Part shown: positions 45,997 to 55,257 of the stretch, in pieces
How the letters are laid out: each line of letters begins with the position of its first letter
How positions within the stretch are numbered: the stretch's first letter is position 1
DNA from: Oscillatoriales cyanobacterium RM2_1_1
GTDB taxonomy: Bacteria; Cyanobacteriota; Cyanobacteriia; Cyanobacteriales; Microcoleaceae
Length of the DNA: 64,000 nucleotides
Assembly: GCA_012033335.1 (NCBI GenBank)
Contig: JAAURB010000001.1
Location: forward strand, 62,001-126,000
Reading direction: 5' to 3'
The notes under the pieces: generated by a model
The model's input: only the letters and a program-made list of their open reading frames with translations
The model's database searches: none
Told to the model about the DNA's origin: nothing
Program-made: the position numbers and the translations under genes

Positions 45997-46479
45997 ATGA
46001 AAGACAGTTCAAACTTTACCCCTACAGAACGTTTAGAGTCCATCAAAGTCGGGATCATTGCTGGCTTGAGTGCCTTGGTCACCTTTGGGTTCCTGGGGCT
46101 CTTGGATCTGTGGATTTCTGAAGTGCTTGCAATCGATCCGATCCTCCTGACAGCCCAATCCAAATCGGGCGTGATTTTGTCGGGAATGATCAGCGCTGTG
46201 AGTGGTTTTTTGTTCGGAGTCACCTATCGCTACATTGTCCGCACCGATCAGAATATTCATCTCAAATCCGGAGCAGTCGTCGCCTTTGGACTGATTCGAG
46301 GATTGGCAGCATATCATCCTAGCCCGGATGCAGAATTATATTCCGCTATCACAATCGGGATTGGCGTTTTGGGAATTGCCGAAAGTCTAATTTTGTTTAC
46401 CGTTGCCGCGATCGCCATAAATTTTGCGTTTCGATGGCGGTGGCTGAAGCCCTTCAAGTCTATGGGTGAAATGAGTTGA
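45997..46479 (+). CDS. Conserved-looking membrane protein, unknown
   Basis: 160 residues and four hydrophobic segments: VGIIAGLSALVTFGFLGLL, GVILSGMISAVSGFLFGVTY, GAVVAFGLIRGLAAY and ITIGIGVLGIAESLILFTVAAIAINFAF. Charged termini, no signal peptide. It starts 12 bases after the WD40 kinase, so it is likely co-transcribed and could be a partner or target of it; this is positional inference only. I do not recognise the family. Confidence 0.75.
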   Translation: MKDSSNFTPTERLESIKVGIIAGLSALVTFGFLGLLDLWISEVLAIDPILLTAQSKSGVILSGMISAVSGFLFGVTYRYIVRTDQNIHLKSGAVVAFGLIRGLAAYHPSPDAELYSAITIGIGVLGIAESLILFTVAAIAINFAFRWRWLKPFKSMGEMS

Positions 46480-46493
46480 GTTTCACTCAGACT

Positions 46494-46919
46494 TTACAAC
46501 CCGGTCAGGGCATCTGTACTGAGGTCGGGTAGGGGCTGTTGGATTTCGAGTTCGGGCCAGGGTTCGTCTGAGGTTTGGGTAGGGCGATTGATCAGGGGTC
46601 TGGCCATGACTCGCAGACGATTTTGATCTTTTAATTTAACCAATTCTTCCTGATAGGTTGCCATGATTGTAGCCAAACTCACAGCAATACTATCCCAAAC
46701 CTGATCGTCTACCACCTTGTCAGCAATTCCCTGGAATAGATCCCCTTGTTGATGTTTTTTGACGTAGTCTTTTAACTGCGTGCCAGAACGGTGAATTGCC
46801 GCCTGATAAACTTCTCCATTCGACCACCAGATTCCGGGCTGATTGAGTAACCAGGTGAGGATATACTCTGGTGCATGTTGTTCTTTAACCCAGGTGGCGA
46901 GATGTCTTAACTCTTCCAT
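46494..46919 (-). CDS. Hypothetical soluble protein
   Basis: 141 residues. Helical with segments LRHLATWVKEQHAPEYILTWLLNQPGIWWSNGEVYQAAI and VWDSIAVSLATIMATYQEELVKLKDQ, then a Pro-rich acidic tail. No membrane segment. Length and composition support a real gene, convergent with the preceding membrane protein with 14 bases between stops. Family not recognised. Confidence 0.65.
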   Translation of the reverse strand: MEELRHLATWVKEQHAPEYILTWLLNQPGIWWSNGEVYQAAIHRSGTQLKDYVKKHQQGDLFQGIADKVVDDQVWDSIAVSLATIMATYQEELVKLKDQNRLRVMARPLINRPTQTSDEPWPELEIQQPLPDLSTDALTGL

Positions 46920-47546
46920 AAGATTTCAATCCCCATCACTCATAATGGTTTTTAAGGGTTGACTCTGAAATTGCCGGGGACGATTTATCCATAAACTATT
47001 GGTTAAAGAAGATAGTTAAAGAGTAGAACCAAGCAATGCCTTATCTGGAATTTAGAGATCCAAAGCATTCATGACTTTTGGATAATTTGACCGCAATCTC
47101 AAATGATTTATAGAGGCTTGTAGCGAAAGTTTTCACTCTGCCCGGACAAGGAACCCGGACTAGATTCCCGGTTCAGATCAGACTGCCATGTATTTTAGTG
47201 ATTTTATCCTAAAATCAGCTTGACCAATTCTTTTGAGCAATTCTATTTAATCGAACGGCGTTGATAACTCCATCTGGTTAACCCCAATGCCCAAATCTCA
47301 CTTCATAAATCCTTTCATAAATCCTGTTGTATGAACCTCAATTCATAAACCCTAACATAGCCGTGTCGAATCCATTCATCTCATTTTAGTATTCAAATAT
47401 ACATCTAGATCCCAAAGAAAATATGATCAGAATCTTAAAGAAAATATGATCGCGGTGATCTCTAGAAAGAAATAACGATAAGGTGGGAGATGAATTAAGG
47501 CTTCTGTTTTCAACTGATACAAGCAATCACTGTAGAGTAATGGTTT
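46920..47546. other. 627-base region upstream of gnd with direct repeats
   Basis: No gene. It contains a 12-bp tandem pair (TTCATAAATCCT at 47302-47313 and 47314-47325) and a 15-bp direct repeat with a 23-base period at 47414-47451. It should carry the gnd promoter. Confidence 0.55.
47414..47451. repeat. 15-bp direct repeat 96 bases upstream of gnd
   Basis: AAAGAAAATATGATC occurs exactly at 47414-47428 and 47437-47451. A regulatory site is possible, but the target protein is unknown. Confidence 0.6.
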
Positions 47547-48971
47547 ATGACACAGCAAAAGTTTGGCGTAATTGGTCTTGCTGTTATGGGAGAGAACCTA
47601 GCACTCAACGTTGAGCGTAATGGTTTTCCAGTAGCAGTTTACAACCGTACCAGTTCCAGAACCGATGAATTCATGAAAGAACGGGGAGAGGGCAAGAACG
47701 TTAAGGCGGCCTACACCCTGGAAGAGTTTGTCCAGTCCCTTGAGCGACCCCGCAGAATTCTAGTCATGGTCAAAGCCGGGAAGCCAGTTGATGCTGTAAT
47801 CGATCAACTCAAACCCCTGCTTGATAAAGACGACATGATCATTGACGGGGGAAATTCACTCTACGAAGATACTGAACGTCGTACCCAAGACCTGGAAGCG
47901 ACTGGTTTGGGGTTCATGGGGATGGGAGTCAGCGGTGGCGAAGAAGGAGCCCTTTGGGGGCCTAGCTTGATGCCGGGTGGTACAGAAGCCTCTTATCGCG
48001 AACTGGAGCCGATCCTAACGAAAATTGCTGCTCAAGTGGATGATGGCCCTTGTGTTACCTATATTGGGCCTGGGGGGGCGGGTCACTATGTCAAAATGGT
48101 GCACAACGGCATTGAATACGGGGATATGCAGTTGATCGCTGAAGCTTATGACCTGCTCAAAAATGCCCTAGGCTTGACCAATTCAGAGATCCAGGAGGTC
48201 TTCGCCGAATGGAATACCACCGACGAACTCAATTCCTTCCTGATTGAAATTACGGCGGATATCTTCAAGAAGCTGGATGATCAGGGAACAGGCCAGCATT
48301 TGATCGATTTGGTTGTGGATTCTGCGGGTCAGAAAGGAACAGGCCGCTGGACAGTGGTTTCCGCCCTGGAAATGGGGGTTTGTATTCCCACCATCATCGC
48401 TGCTGTGAATGGCCGGATCATCTCTTCCTATAAGGATGAACGGGTGGCCGCTTCCAAGGAATTGCCGGGGCCAACCGGGAAGTACGAGGGAGATATCAAG
48501 GCATTTGTCGGGAAAATCCGAGATGCATTGTACTGTTCCAAAATCTGCTCCTATGCCCAGGGCATGGCCTTGTTGAGCAAAGCCTCCAAAGAGTTTAACT
48601 ACAATCTCGATCTGGGGGAAACTGCCCGGATCTGGAAAGGGGGTTGTATTATTCGGGCTGGATTCTTGAATAAGATCAAACATGCTTTTGATCAGAATCG
48701 GGATCTGCCTAATTTACTCCTAGCCCCAGAATTTAAACAAACCATTCTGGATCGGCAAGAGGCATGGCGCGAAGTATTAGTCACCTCTAACACCTTAGGA
48801 ATTCCGGTTCCGGCCTTTAGTGCGTCCCTGGATTATTTCGATAGCTACCGTCGGGCCAATCTACCTCAAAATCTGACCCAAGCTCAACGAGATTATTTTG
48901 GGGCCCATACCTACGAACGCACCGACAAGCCTCGGGGCGAATTCTTCCATACAGAGTGGGGCCAGGAATAG
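47547..48971 (+). CDS. gnd: 6-phosphogluconate dehydrogenase, decarboxylating
   Basis: 474 residues, the usual full length. It oxidises 6-phosphogluconate to ribulose 5-phosphate and CO2 with NADP in the oxidative pentose phosphate pathway, the main route for dark NADPH in cyanobacteria. NADP motif GLAVMGENLALNVERNGF, substrate site GVSGGEEGALWGPSLMPGG, catalytic Lys and Asn in VKMVHNGIEYGDMQ, and C-terminal substrate residues in DYFGAHTYER. All motifs are intact. A hairpin terminator follows. Confidence 0.98.
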   Translation: MTQQKFGVIGLAVMGENLALNVERNGFPVAVYNRTSSRTDEFMKERGEGKNVKAAYTLEEFVQSLERPRRILVMVKAGKPVDAVIDQLKPLLDKDDMIIDGGNSLYEDTERRTQDLEATGLGFMGMGVSGGEEGALWGPSLMPGGTEASYRELEPILTKIAAQVDDGPCVTYIGPGGAGHYVKMVHNGIEYGDMQLIAEAYDLLKNALGLTNSEIQEVFAEWNTTDELNSFLIEITADIFKKLDDQGTGQHLIDLVVDSAGQKGTGRWTVVSALEMGVCIPTIIAAVNGRIISSYKDERVAASKELPGPTGKYEGDIKAFVGKIRDALYCSKICSYAQGMALLSKASKEFNYNLDLGETARIWKGGCIIRAGFLNKIKHAFDQNRDLPNLLLAPEFKQTILDRQEAWREVLVTSNTLGIPVPAFSASLDYFDSYRRANLPQNLTQAQRDYFGAHTYERTDKPRGEFFHTEWGQE

Positions 48972-49036
48972 TTTCCCAGTTCCCCTTAAGGGACTGTTTA
49001 GCGTATTCACGCCGATAGTGATAAAACCGTGTTAGG

Positions 49037-49070
49037 ACAGGGGTATTTCAATTGATGCCCCTGTTTCTTA
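49037..49070 (+). terminator. Rho-independent terminator after gnd
   Basis: ACAGGGGTATT pairs with GATGCCCCTGT (two G-U pairs) around a short loop, followed by TTTCTT. It lies about 65 bases after the stop. Confidence 0.65.
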
Positions 49071-49288
49071 GGGAGCGAGGAAACGGTTCAGTCAGAGATT
49101 GAGTAGAATGTGATTGAGTAGATGAGAATTGAGACCCAGGAGAATTCAATCATCTTGCGATCAGATTCGTTAATCTAGAAGTGGAAGCAGGATGAGCTGA
49201 TCTGAGATGTAGTTTGATCAGGATCACACAGGTTTTTGTTTACCTCAGTTCTCACTTTCAGCTCTGTAACGGGTCTAGATCAATAGCA

Positions 49289-51740
49289 ATGACACAGGAG
49301 TTTCGTGTTTCCGTTACCCCAATTGGCCAGGATGAATATTTGATGCGAACCGAACGGGTCGCATCGGGGGTTCCTCTGGCTGAAGAACAGGTAACCTGGC
49401 CCGTTTCAGATTGGTTAGAATCCGCTAGCCAGTTAATGAATGATCCCCTGATTGGGATCCTGGAGGGTCGAACCGTGGCTCCTTATTCAACCCCTTCATC
49501 GAGGCTTTTATCGAAAGGTTTGCCCGATGTATCTGCTCCATTTCGGGGCTCTGAAGGGTCAAGTCTAAACTTGATTGAGCTGGGTCAAAGGCTCTACAAT
49601 GGTCTGTTCCAGGGAACCATGCGAGATAGCTGGACCTGTGCCCAGGCGATCGCCCAAAATCGTCGAGAATTGCTTCAACTTCGGTTGGGGGTAAAAGATC
49701 AGCGTTTGGCTGGCTTGCCCTGGGAAGTGCTTCATGCGGGTGATCGCCCCCTAGCAACCGGAACAGATGTGGTGTTTTCCCGCTATCAGTCGGGCACGGG
49801 ATCGGTTTTGTACACTCCGGTTTTGCCCCCCGACCATCCCTTAAAGATTTTGATTGCGATCGCTGCCCCTAGCGACCAGGAAGGATTACAGCTTAAGCGT
49901 GAAGTGCTCCATCTCCAGACCGAACTCCAATCGGAGGGTCGGCGAGGAACTGTTTTACCCTTGAGCAGCAGAGCAGCAATCCGGCGATTCAGCTCACCAT
50001 TCTAGAGCAGCCGACCGGGCCCAGCTCACTCAAACCTCGAGCAAGGCCAGTATCAGGTGTTTCACTATGCCGGTCATAGCAGCCTCAGCACCACCGGGGG
50101 GGGAATTGTACCTGGTGAATCGCAGAACCGGTTTGACTGAAACCCTGAGTGGAGACGACCTGGCAGGATTACTGGCAAATAATGGGATTCAGCTTACCGT
50201 ATTGAATTCCTGTCGAGGGGCTTATGGCAGTGGGGATCAGGTTTCAGCGGAAGGGAGCGCTGCCCTGAATCTAGCCGAAACCCTGGTAAGACGAGGAATT
50301 CCAGGGGTTCTGGCCATGGCCGAACGGATCCCGGATGAGGTGGCCCTGACCTTGACCCGGTTGCTCTATCGCAATTTGAATCAGGGTTACCCCGTGGATC
50401 TGAGTTTGAGTCGGGCCAGACAGGGGTTGATTTCGGCCTATGGTTCCCATCAGCTCTACTGGGCCTTGCCGATTCTCTATCTCCATCGTGAGTTTGATGG
50501 CTACCTCACCACCCGTCAAACGGAGCAAAATGGCCTGAGTCGGTCTGGATCTGGTTCCTTGGAGCATGGACTACCGGGGGAGTTTGATTTTGGATTTGCT
50601 GAAGCTGCTCCATTATCAGGTTCCTTTGCCTGGGAGGAAGATGACTCGGTGGATACGATTGAGCAATTTTCGGATGAGGAGGACAGAGATTATGGCCCGG
50701 AAGCCACTAATGGGGAGATTGGATTTATCGGCGATGAATTGCGAAAACTTCAAGGGCAGAAGGCTAACCCAATGCCCTCCGCCATTCATCCCAAACCCCG
50801 AGCTGCTCTGCCCCCAGCAACTCGACAACCCAACTGGTTAAGGAACTGGCTCACGACCTGGAACCATGCCCCGAGCTGGAAAAAATGGCTGCCGATAGCT
50901 CTCTTGAGCATTCCCCTGATATTAAGTGTTGGGGTAGCTCAGAGGATGCAGCGTTCAGATTCCTCCAGCCAAAATCTCCCCTCAACCCTGGGTTCCCCGA
51001 CCCCTGGAGAACAGGCCCCTGATCTGACCACAGCCAAGGCAGATTATGTTTTGGGGATCGCTGTAGAGCAGTTCTACCAGGGAAATTTAGCCGCTGGATC
51101 TGAGGCCACCACTGAGCTGCTTGATCGCGGAGCCCTTCCTGAGGCCAAAGCGGCCCTGGCAGCTATTCCCACTGCTGATATTGACACCGCCCCCCTCAAC
51201 TTTCTTCAGGGTCGGTTGGCTTGGCAATCGATTCAGCAGGGCAGCCTGGACTATACCATAGATGATGTCAGACGCTACTGGGCCCGGGCGGTTCAGCAGG
51301 ATCTAGATTCTCTGGAGTACCGTAATGCTCTGGGTTTTGCTTACTACAGTGAAGGGGATCTGGAAAAGGCATACCAGACCTGGATTTCTATTATTGATCA
51401 GGAAAAAGATATTCTAGATCAAATTCAGGCTGATACGGCGGCGGGGCGCACGGCAGCCGCCTTTACCACAAAAAAACAACTTCTGACCACCTACGCTGGA
51501 TTGGGATTGGTGCTGATGAAATCCGCTGAAAGTTTACCATCGGAAGTCCAGGCTGTTCGTTATGATAAAGCTGCTAAATTTTGTGACAAGGTATTGCTAG
51601 AGGGGCAAGATATCTTCAAGGCTCCTGTTCTAGCTCGGGAATGGCTGTGGTCAAGTGAGCTAATTCGGGATTGGCAAATGTTGCTGCGATTGAGTAAAGT
51701 CAACTCTGGTTTAGAATCCCTTAGCCAACCGAATCCCTGA
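49289..51740 (+). pseudogene. CHAT domain protein with TPR-like C-terminus, four run-length frameshifts
   Basis: Two frames (49289-50005 and 50067-51740) join into one protein if four single-base run changes are reversed: a lost G at 49963, a lost C at 50015-50016, a lost C at 50035-50036, and an extra G in 50096-50103. The repaired text between the frames is NPAIQLTILEQPTRAQL, QYQVFHYAGHSSLSTTGG, ELYLVNRR. The CHAT fold is related to caspases; the catalytic His lies in YAGHSS and the Cys in LNSCRGA, both present. A membrane helix (WLPIALLSIPLILSVGV) follows, then helical repeats to the C-terminus. All four changes lie within 141 bases, with no other damage, so sequencing error is likely and the gene may be intact. 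Confidence 0.75.
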
Positions 51741-52094
51741 TAGTATCCAGGCCGTCAGGATAATGCCATAGATCATTCTCTTCAACGTCTGATCAGAGGG
51801 CAGGGGATCAAAGCAAGTCCCGAGAATTTTTTTGGTGAATTGGCCCTGCTGTTGGGACTTATCCGGAGGGGTTTGGGCTAACTGGTTTTCCCAATTGGTC
51901 AGCAGGCAAGTCCCCTGGTTCAATTGCCATTGCAGAATGGTCAGGGGAACAAACACAAGGTGAATTTGATGAATGATTCTGCCCGGAAATACCCACCCCA
52001 AACAGATGAACAACAACACAGCCAGATGGGTGAACTTGAGACAATAGATCAAAAGAATCCGACCCTTAGCTGGTTTGTCGGATGCCAGTGCCAT
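51711..52094 (-). CDS. Small membrane protein, possibly DUF2784-like
   Basis: 127 residues from the ATG at 52094 (52109 adds five). Three or four hydrophobic segments: FTHLAVLLFICLGWVFPG, HLVFVPLTILQWQLN and MIYGIILTAWILSGIRL. The motif CLLTNWENQL after the second segment recalls the C-x-LTxxEN pattern of DUF2784 proteins; this is a weak match. It overlaps the end of the convergent CHAT gene by 30 bases. Function unknown. Confidence 0.6.
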   Translation of the reverse strand: MALASDKPAKGRILLIYCLKFTHLAVLLFICLGWVFPGRIIHQIHLVFVPLTILQWQLNQGTCLLTNWENQLAQTPPDKSQQQGQFTKKILGTCFDPLPSDQTLKRMIYGIILTAWILSGIRLAKGF

Positions 52095-52109
52095 GGCTAT
52101 AGTCCTCAA

Positions 52110-52521
52110 AACTAGTTCTATCCTAACTCTTGATTACAGGGAACAACTATCCCGGAAATTCCAACTGACAATCGGTTCAGATTTTTCCCAGTTGAGGATA
52201 GACTCAGGTCAACCTCTAGAAAGGATTTGGCGAATTGAACAGCCCAGCAGATATACCCGATTAAGACAGCAAACCTGGAGCAAATGTCAGGGTTCGAGCA
52301 ATAAATTCAAGCAATAAAAGGGAGGCCCAACCTCCCTATCCGATATCCGAGTCAGAACAAACTGTTGAACTTACGAGAACCAGGATGGCGGATGGCTTTT
52401 CCTTGTTCTGTAATTAGTACAGCCGCGAGCCCCAATTGGATGTATTGGAGGACAGCTAACTTGAAGAGCCTCCACTGTCAATGTCTCCAAAAGCCCGGTG
52501 GGGCAATTGGAATCAAACCGA
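52110..52521. other. Intergenic 412 bases downstream of pnp
   Basis: Contains a minus-strand terminator (52314-52336) for pnp. No supported gene. Confidence 0.5.
52314..52336 (-). terminator. Rho-independent terminator for pnp
   Basis: On the minus strand GGGAGG-TTGGG-CCTCCC is followed by TTTTATT. It lies about 185 bases after the pnp stop. Confidence 0.7.
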
Positions 52522-54684
52522 TCAGGAGTCTCCAGCCACTCCAGCCGCAACCCGTGCCGCTGCGGCTTCATCAGGATGAATATTCAGGCGAGTCAGGTTG
52601 ATTCGCCCCTTGTTATCAATTTCTCGAACTTTGACAACCACCTCATCCCCCACTGCCACTTCATCCTCGACCCGAGGGACTCGATAATCCGCCAGTTGAG
52701 AAATGTGAATCATTCCTTCCTTGCCCGGCAGAATTTCCACGAAGGCCCCAATTTGAATAACCCGGGTGATTTTGCCGACGTAGACATCCCCAGGGCTAAG
52801 TTTTCGAGTCATACCCTGAATAATCTGGCAAGCCCGGGCGGCATTTTCGCTCTCCGTTGAGGCGATTGTCACTGTGCCGTCATCATCAATGTCGATTTTG
52901 ACCCCAGTTTCCTCTGTGATTCCCTTGATTGTTTTACCCCCTGGGCCAATGACCAATCCGATTAACTCTGGATCAATCTTCATGGTCAATAGCCGTGGTG
53001 CATAGGGAGAAAGATCTGGACGGGGTTTCTCAATTGTTGCCAGCATCTTTTCCAGGATATGCAAACGGGCCGGACGGGCCTGATTAATTGCATCCGCGAT
53101 CACCCCCAAGGAGAGCCCGGTGATCTTCATATCCATCTGCAACGCCGTAATCCCTGTATCCGTGCCCGCCACCTTGAAGTCCATGTCTCCCAAGAAGTCT
53201 TCAATCCCCTGAATATCAGTCAGGATTCTGACTTCATCTTTTTCCTTGATCAAGCCCATGGCCGCACCACTCACCGGTTTGGAAATCGGTACCCCGGCAT
53301 CCATCAGGGATAAGGTTGATCCACAGACCGAGCCCATAGAGGTAGAACCATTGGAAGACAACACCTCAGAGACCACCCGAATCACATAGGGAAATTGCTC
53401 TTTTGAGGGCAACACCGGAATCAAAGCCCGTTCTGCCAGAGCCCCATGGCCAATTTCTCGCCGTCCGGGCGATCGCATCGGTCGAGTCTCTGCCACAGAA
53501 TAGGGTGGAAAATTGTAGTGATGCATGTAGCGCTTCTCATCCTGGGGATGCAGATCGTCTAAATCCTGGGCATCACCGGGGGTTCCTAGGGTGGCAATCG
53601 ACAAAACCTGAGTTAATCCCCGGTTGAATAGGGCGCTGCCATGAACCCGCTTCGGCAAATAGTCCACCAGACAGGACACGGGACGCACTTCATCAAGTTT
53701 GCGACCATCCACCCGAACCCCGTCAACTACAATCTGATTCCGCATTAAAGTTCGGGTTAAATCTTTAAAGATGCGGCTGATCGCTTTGCCATCCTCACTA
53801 ATCACCGTCTGGATGGGGTCATCTTCTGGCAATTGGGCAATTGGGGCCAGGACTTCTTCTTCTTTGATCACATCAAGGGCCGCATCCCGCTCTGGTTTAC
53901 CCATTTCGTACTGGGTTAAGACTTGTTGGATTTTTTCAGTCGTGCGACTTTGAATAAACTCAATCAGGGCAGAATTCTCCTGCGGAGGCTCTGCCACAAC
54001 AATCTCAATTTCCAGTTCCTGAATAATCTCCCGCTGAGCCCGAATTAAATCCACCACCGCCTCGTAGCCAAAGTCAATCGCTTCAATGATATCCTGCTCG
54101 GGCAGTTGATTCGCCCCCGCTTCTACCATGATCACCCCTTCAGGGGATCCAGCCACAACCAGATCCAGATCGCCGTTTTTGATTTCCTTGTAGGTGGGAT
54201 TAATGATGAAGTCATCTCCAACGAGTCCCACCCGTACCGCTGCCATCGGCCCAAAAAATGGAATTTTGGCGAGCAGCACCGCAACCGACGATCCAGTCAC
54301 CGCCAGAACATCTGGAGGAACCTGTTCATCCATTGAAAGGGTTGTTGCCACCACCTGAATATCATCTCGAATCCAGCCTGGAATTAGGGGACGCAATGGA
54401 CGATCAATCAAACGACTCGTAAGGGTAACTCGATCCGGTGGGCGACCTTCCCGTCGCAGGAAACCTCCTGGAATTCGACCCCCAGCATAGAGTCGCTCTT
54501 CATAGTCAACCAGTAGGGGTAAAAAATCAATTCCAGGTCTACCTTCAGCCCGAGTTGCAGTGACTAAAACCGAGGTGTCTCCTGACTCAATTAGAACAGC
54601 TCCACCGGCTTGGGGTGCAAGTAATCCAACCCTAAGCCCAATATCCCGACCATCAAAGGATATTGATTTCGTAATCTCTTCCAT
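52522..54684 (-). CDS. pnp: Polyribonucleotide nucleotidyltransferase (PNPase)
   Basis: 720 residues. Phosphorolytic 3'-5' exoribonuclease that also adds heteropolymeric tails in cyanobacteria. Two RNase PH domains: the first with [44 protein letters not shown], the second with [20 protein letters not shown] and [20 protein letters not shown]. The KH domain has [18 protein letters not shown] and the S1 domain [21 protein letters not shown]. Full length and intact. Start ATG at 54684; a terminator is visible downstream. Confidence 0.98.
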   Translation of the reverse strand: MEEITKSISFDGRDIGLRVGLLAPQAGGAVLIESGDTSVLVTATRAEGRPGIDFLPLLVDYEERLYAGGRIPGGFLRREGRPPDRVTLTSRLIDRPLRPLIPGWIRDDIQVVATTLSMDEQVPPDVLAVTGSSVAVLLAKIPFFGPMAAVRVGLVGDDFIINPTYKEIKNGDLDLVVAGSPEGVIMVEAGANQLPEQDIIEAIDFGYEAVVDLIRAQREIIQELEIEIVVAEPPQENSALIEFIQSRTTEKIQQVLTQYEMGKPERDAALDVIKEEEVLAPIAQLPEDDPIQTVISEDGKAISRIFKDLTRTLMRNQIVVDGVRVDGRKLDEVRPVSCLVDYLPKRVHGSALFNRGLTQVLSIATLGTPGDAQDLDDLHPQDEKRYMHHYNFPPYSVAETRPMRSPGRREIGHGALAERALIPVLPSKEQFPYVIRVVSEVLSSNGSTSMGSVCGSTLSLMDAGVPISKPVSGAAMGLIKEKDEVRILTDIQGIEDFLGDMDFKVAGTDTGITALQMDMKITGLSLGVIADAINQARPARLHILEKMLATIEKPRPDLSPYAPRLLTMKIDPELIGLVIGPGGKTIKGITEETGVKIDIDDDGTVTIASTESENAARACQIIQGMTRKLSPGDVYVGKITRVIQIGAFVEILPGKEGMIHISQLADYRVPRVEDEVAVGDEVVVKVREIDNKGRINLTRLNIHPDEAAAARVAAGVAGDS

Positions 54685-55257
54685 TTATCTTCTCTTCCTT
54701 CTCTGATTGCATTTGCAATTTTGCTCACCATCCCAACATTAGAGAATGGGACAGCCGGCTCGATTTCCAATGAACGCCTGCACAATCTCTCTGTCTATGA
54801 CTCTCTCCTATCATGAAACAGCACCTTGCCTGAGAATGGATTAGGCTTGAAATAATTCCCAGATTCTACTGAGGAATCGTAGAGCTAGGGTGATAGACTA
54901 ACACTACAATTCAAATCTCGTCTCCACGAACAGTCAAGGTTTGGACTGAAAGATTTGCACTAAGCTAAGTCATCTTGAATTTATTCCTCTCCGCCTTCGA
55001 TAGGTTTCAGCTGATCAATCGCAAAGCTGCAATAGCTAGAATCCAGTCATTAATTATAATTGATATAGGGGAGTTGTTCACCTCGACAAGGCAAAACTCA
55101 ATTTTTTGTACCTTGTTCAGCATCCCTAAATCTTCTTTAGAATTCCCTGGAATGGATGGAATGATGCAGAACTTTGCGGCAGATCGGGGGTCATGGAATG
55201 GGCTCTATGGATGCCTCACTCCAATCCTCCTAACGAAAACCTGAGGGTAAATTTCAG
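54685..55257. other. Divergent promoter region of pnp and the SNF2 gene
   Basis: 573 bases. A plus-strand frame at 54975-55244 has no recognisable features. I see no strong hairpins or repeats except a short TCCCA/TGGGA pair near 54730-54750. Confidence 0.5.

Noticed and set aside
54975-55244. 89-codon plus-strand frame before the SNF2 gene
   Set aside because: No family features and it fills the promoter region of the next gene.
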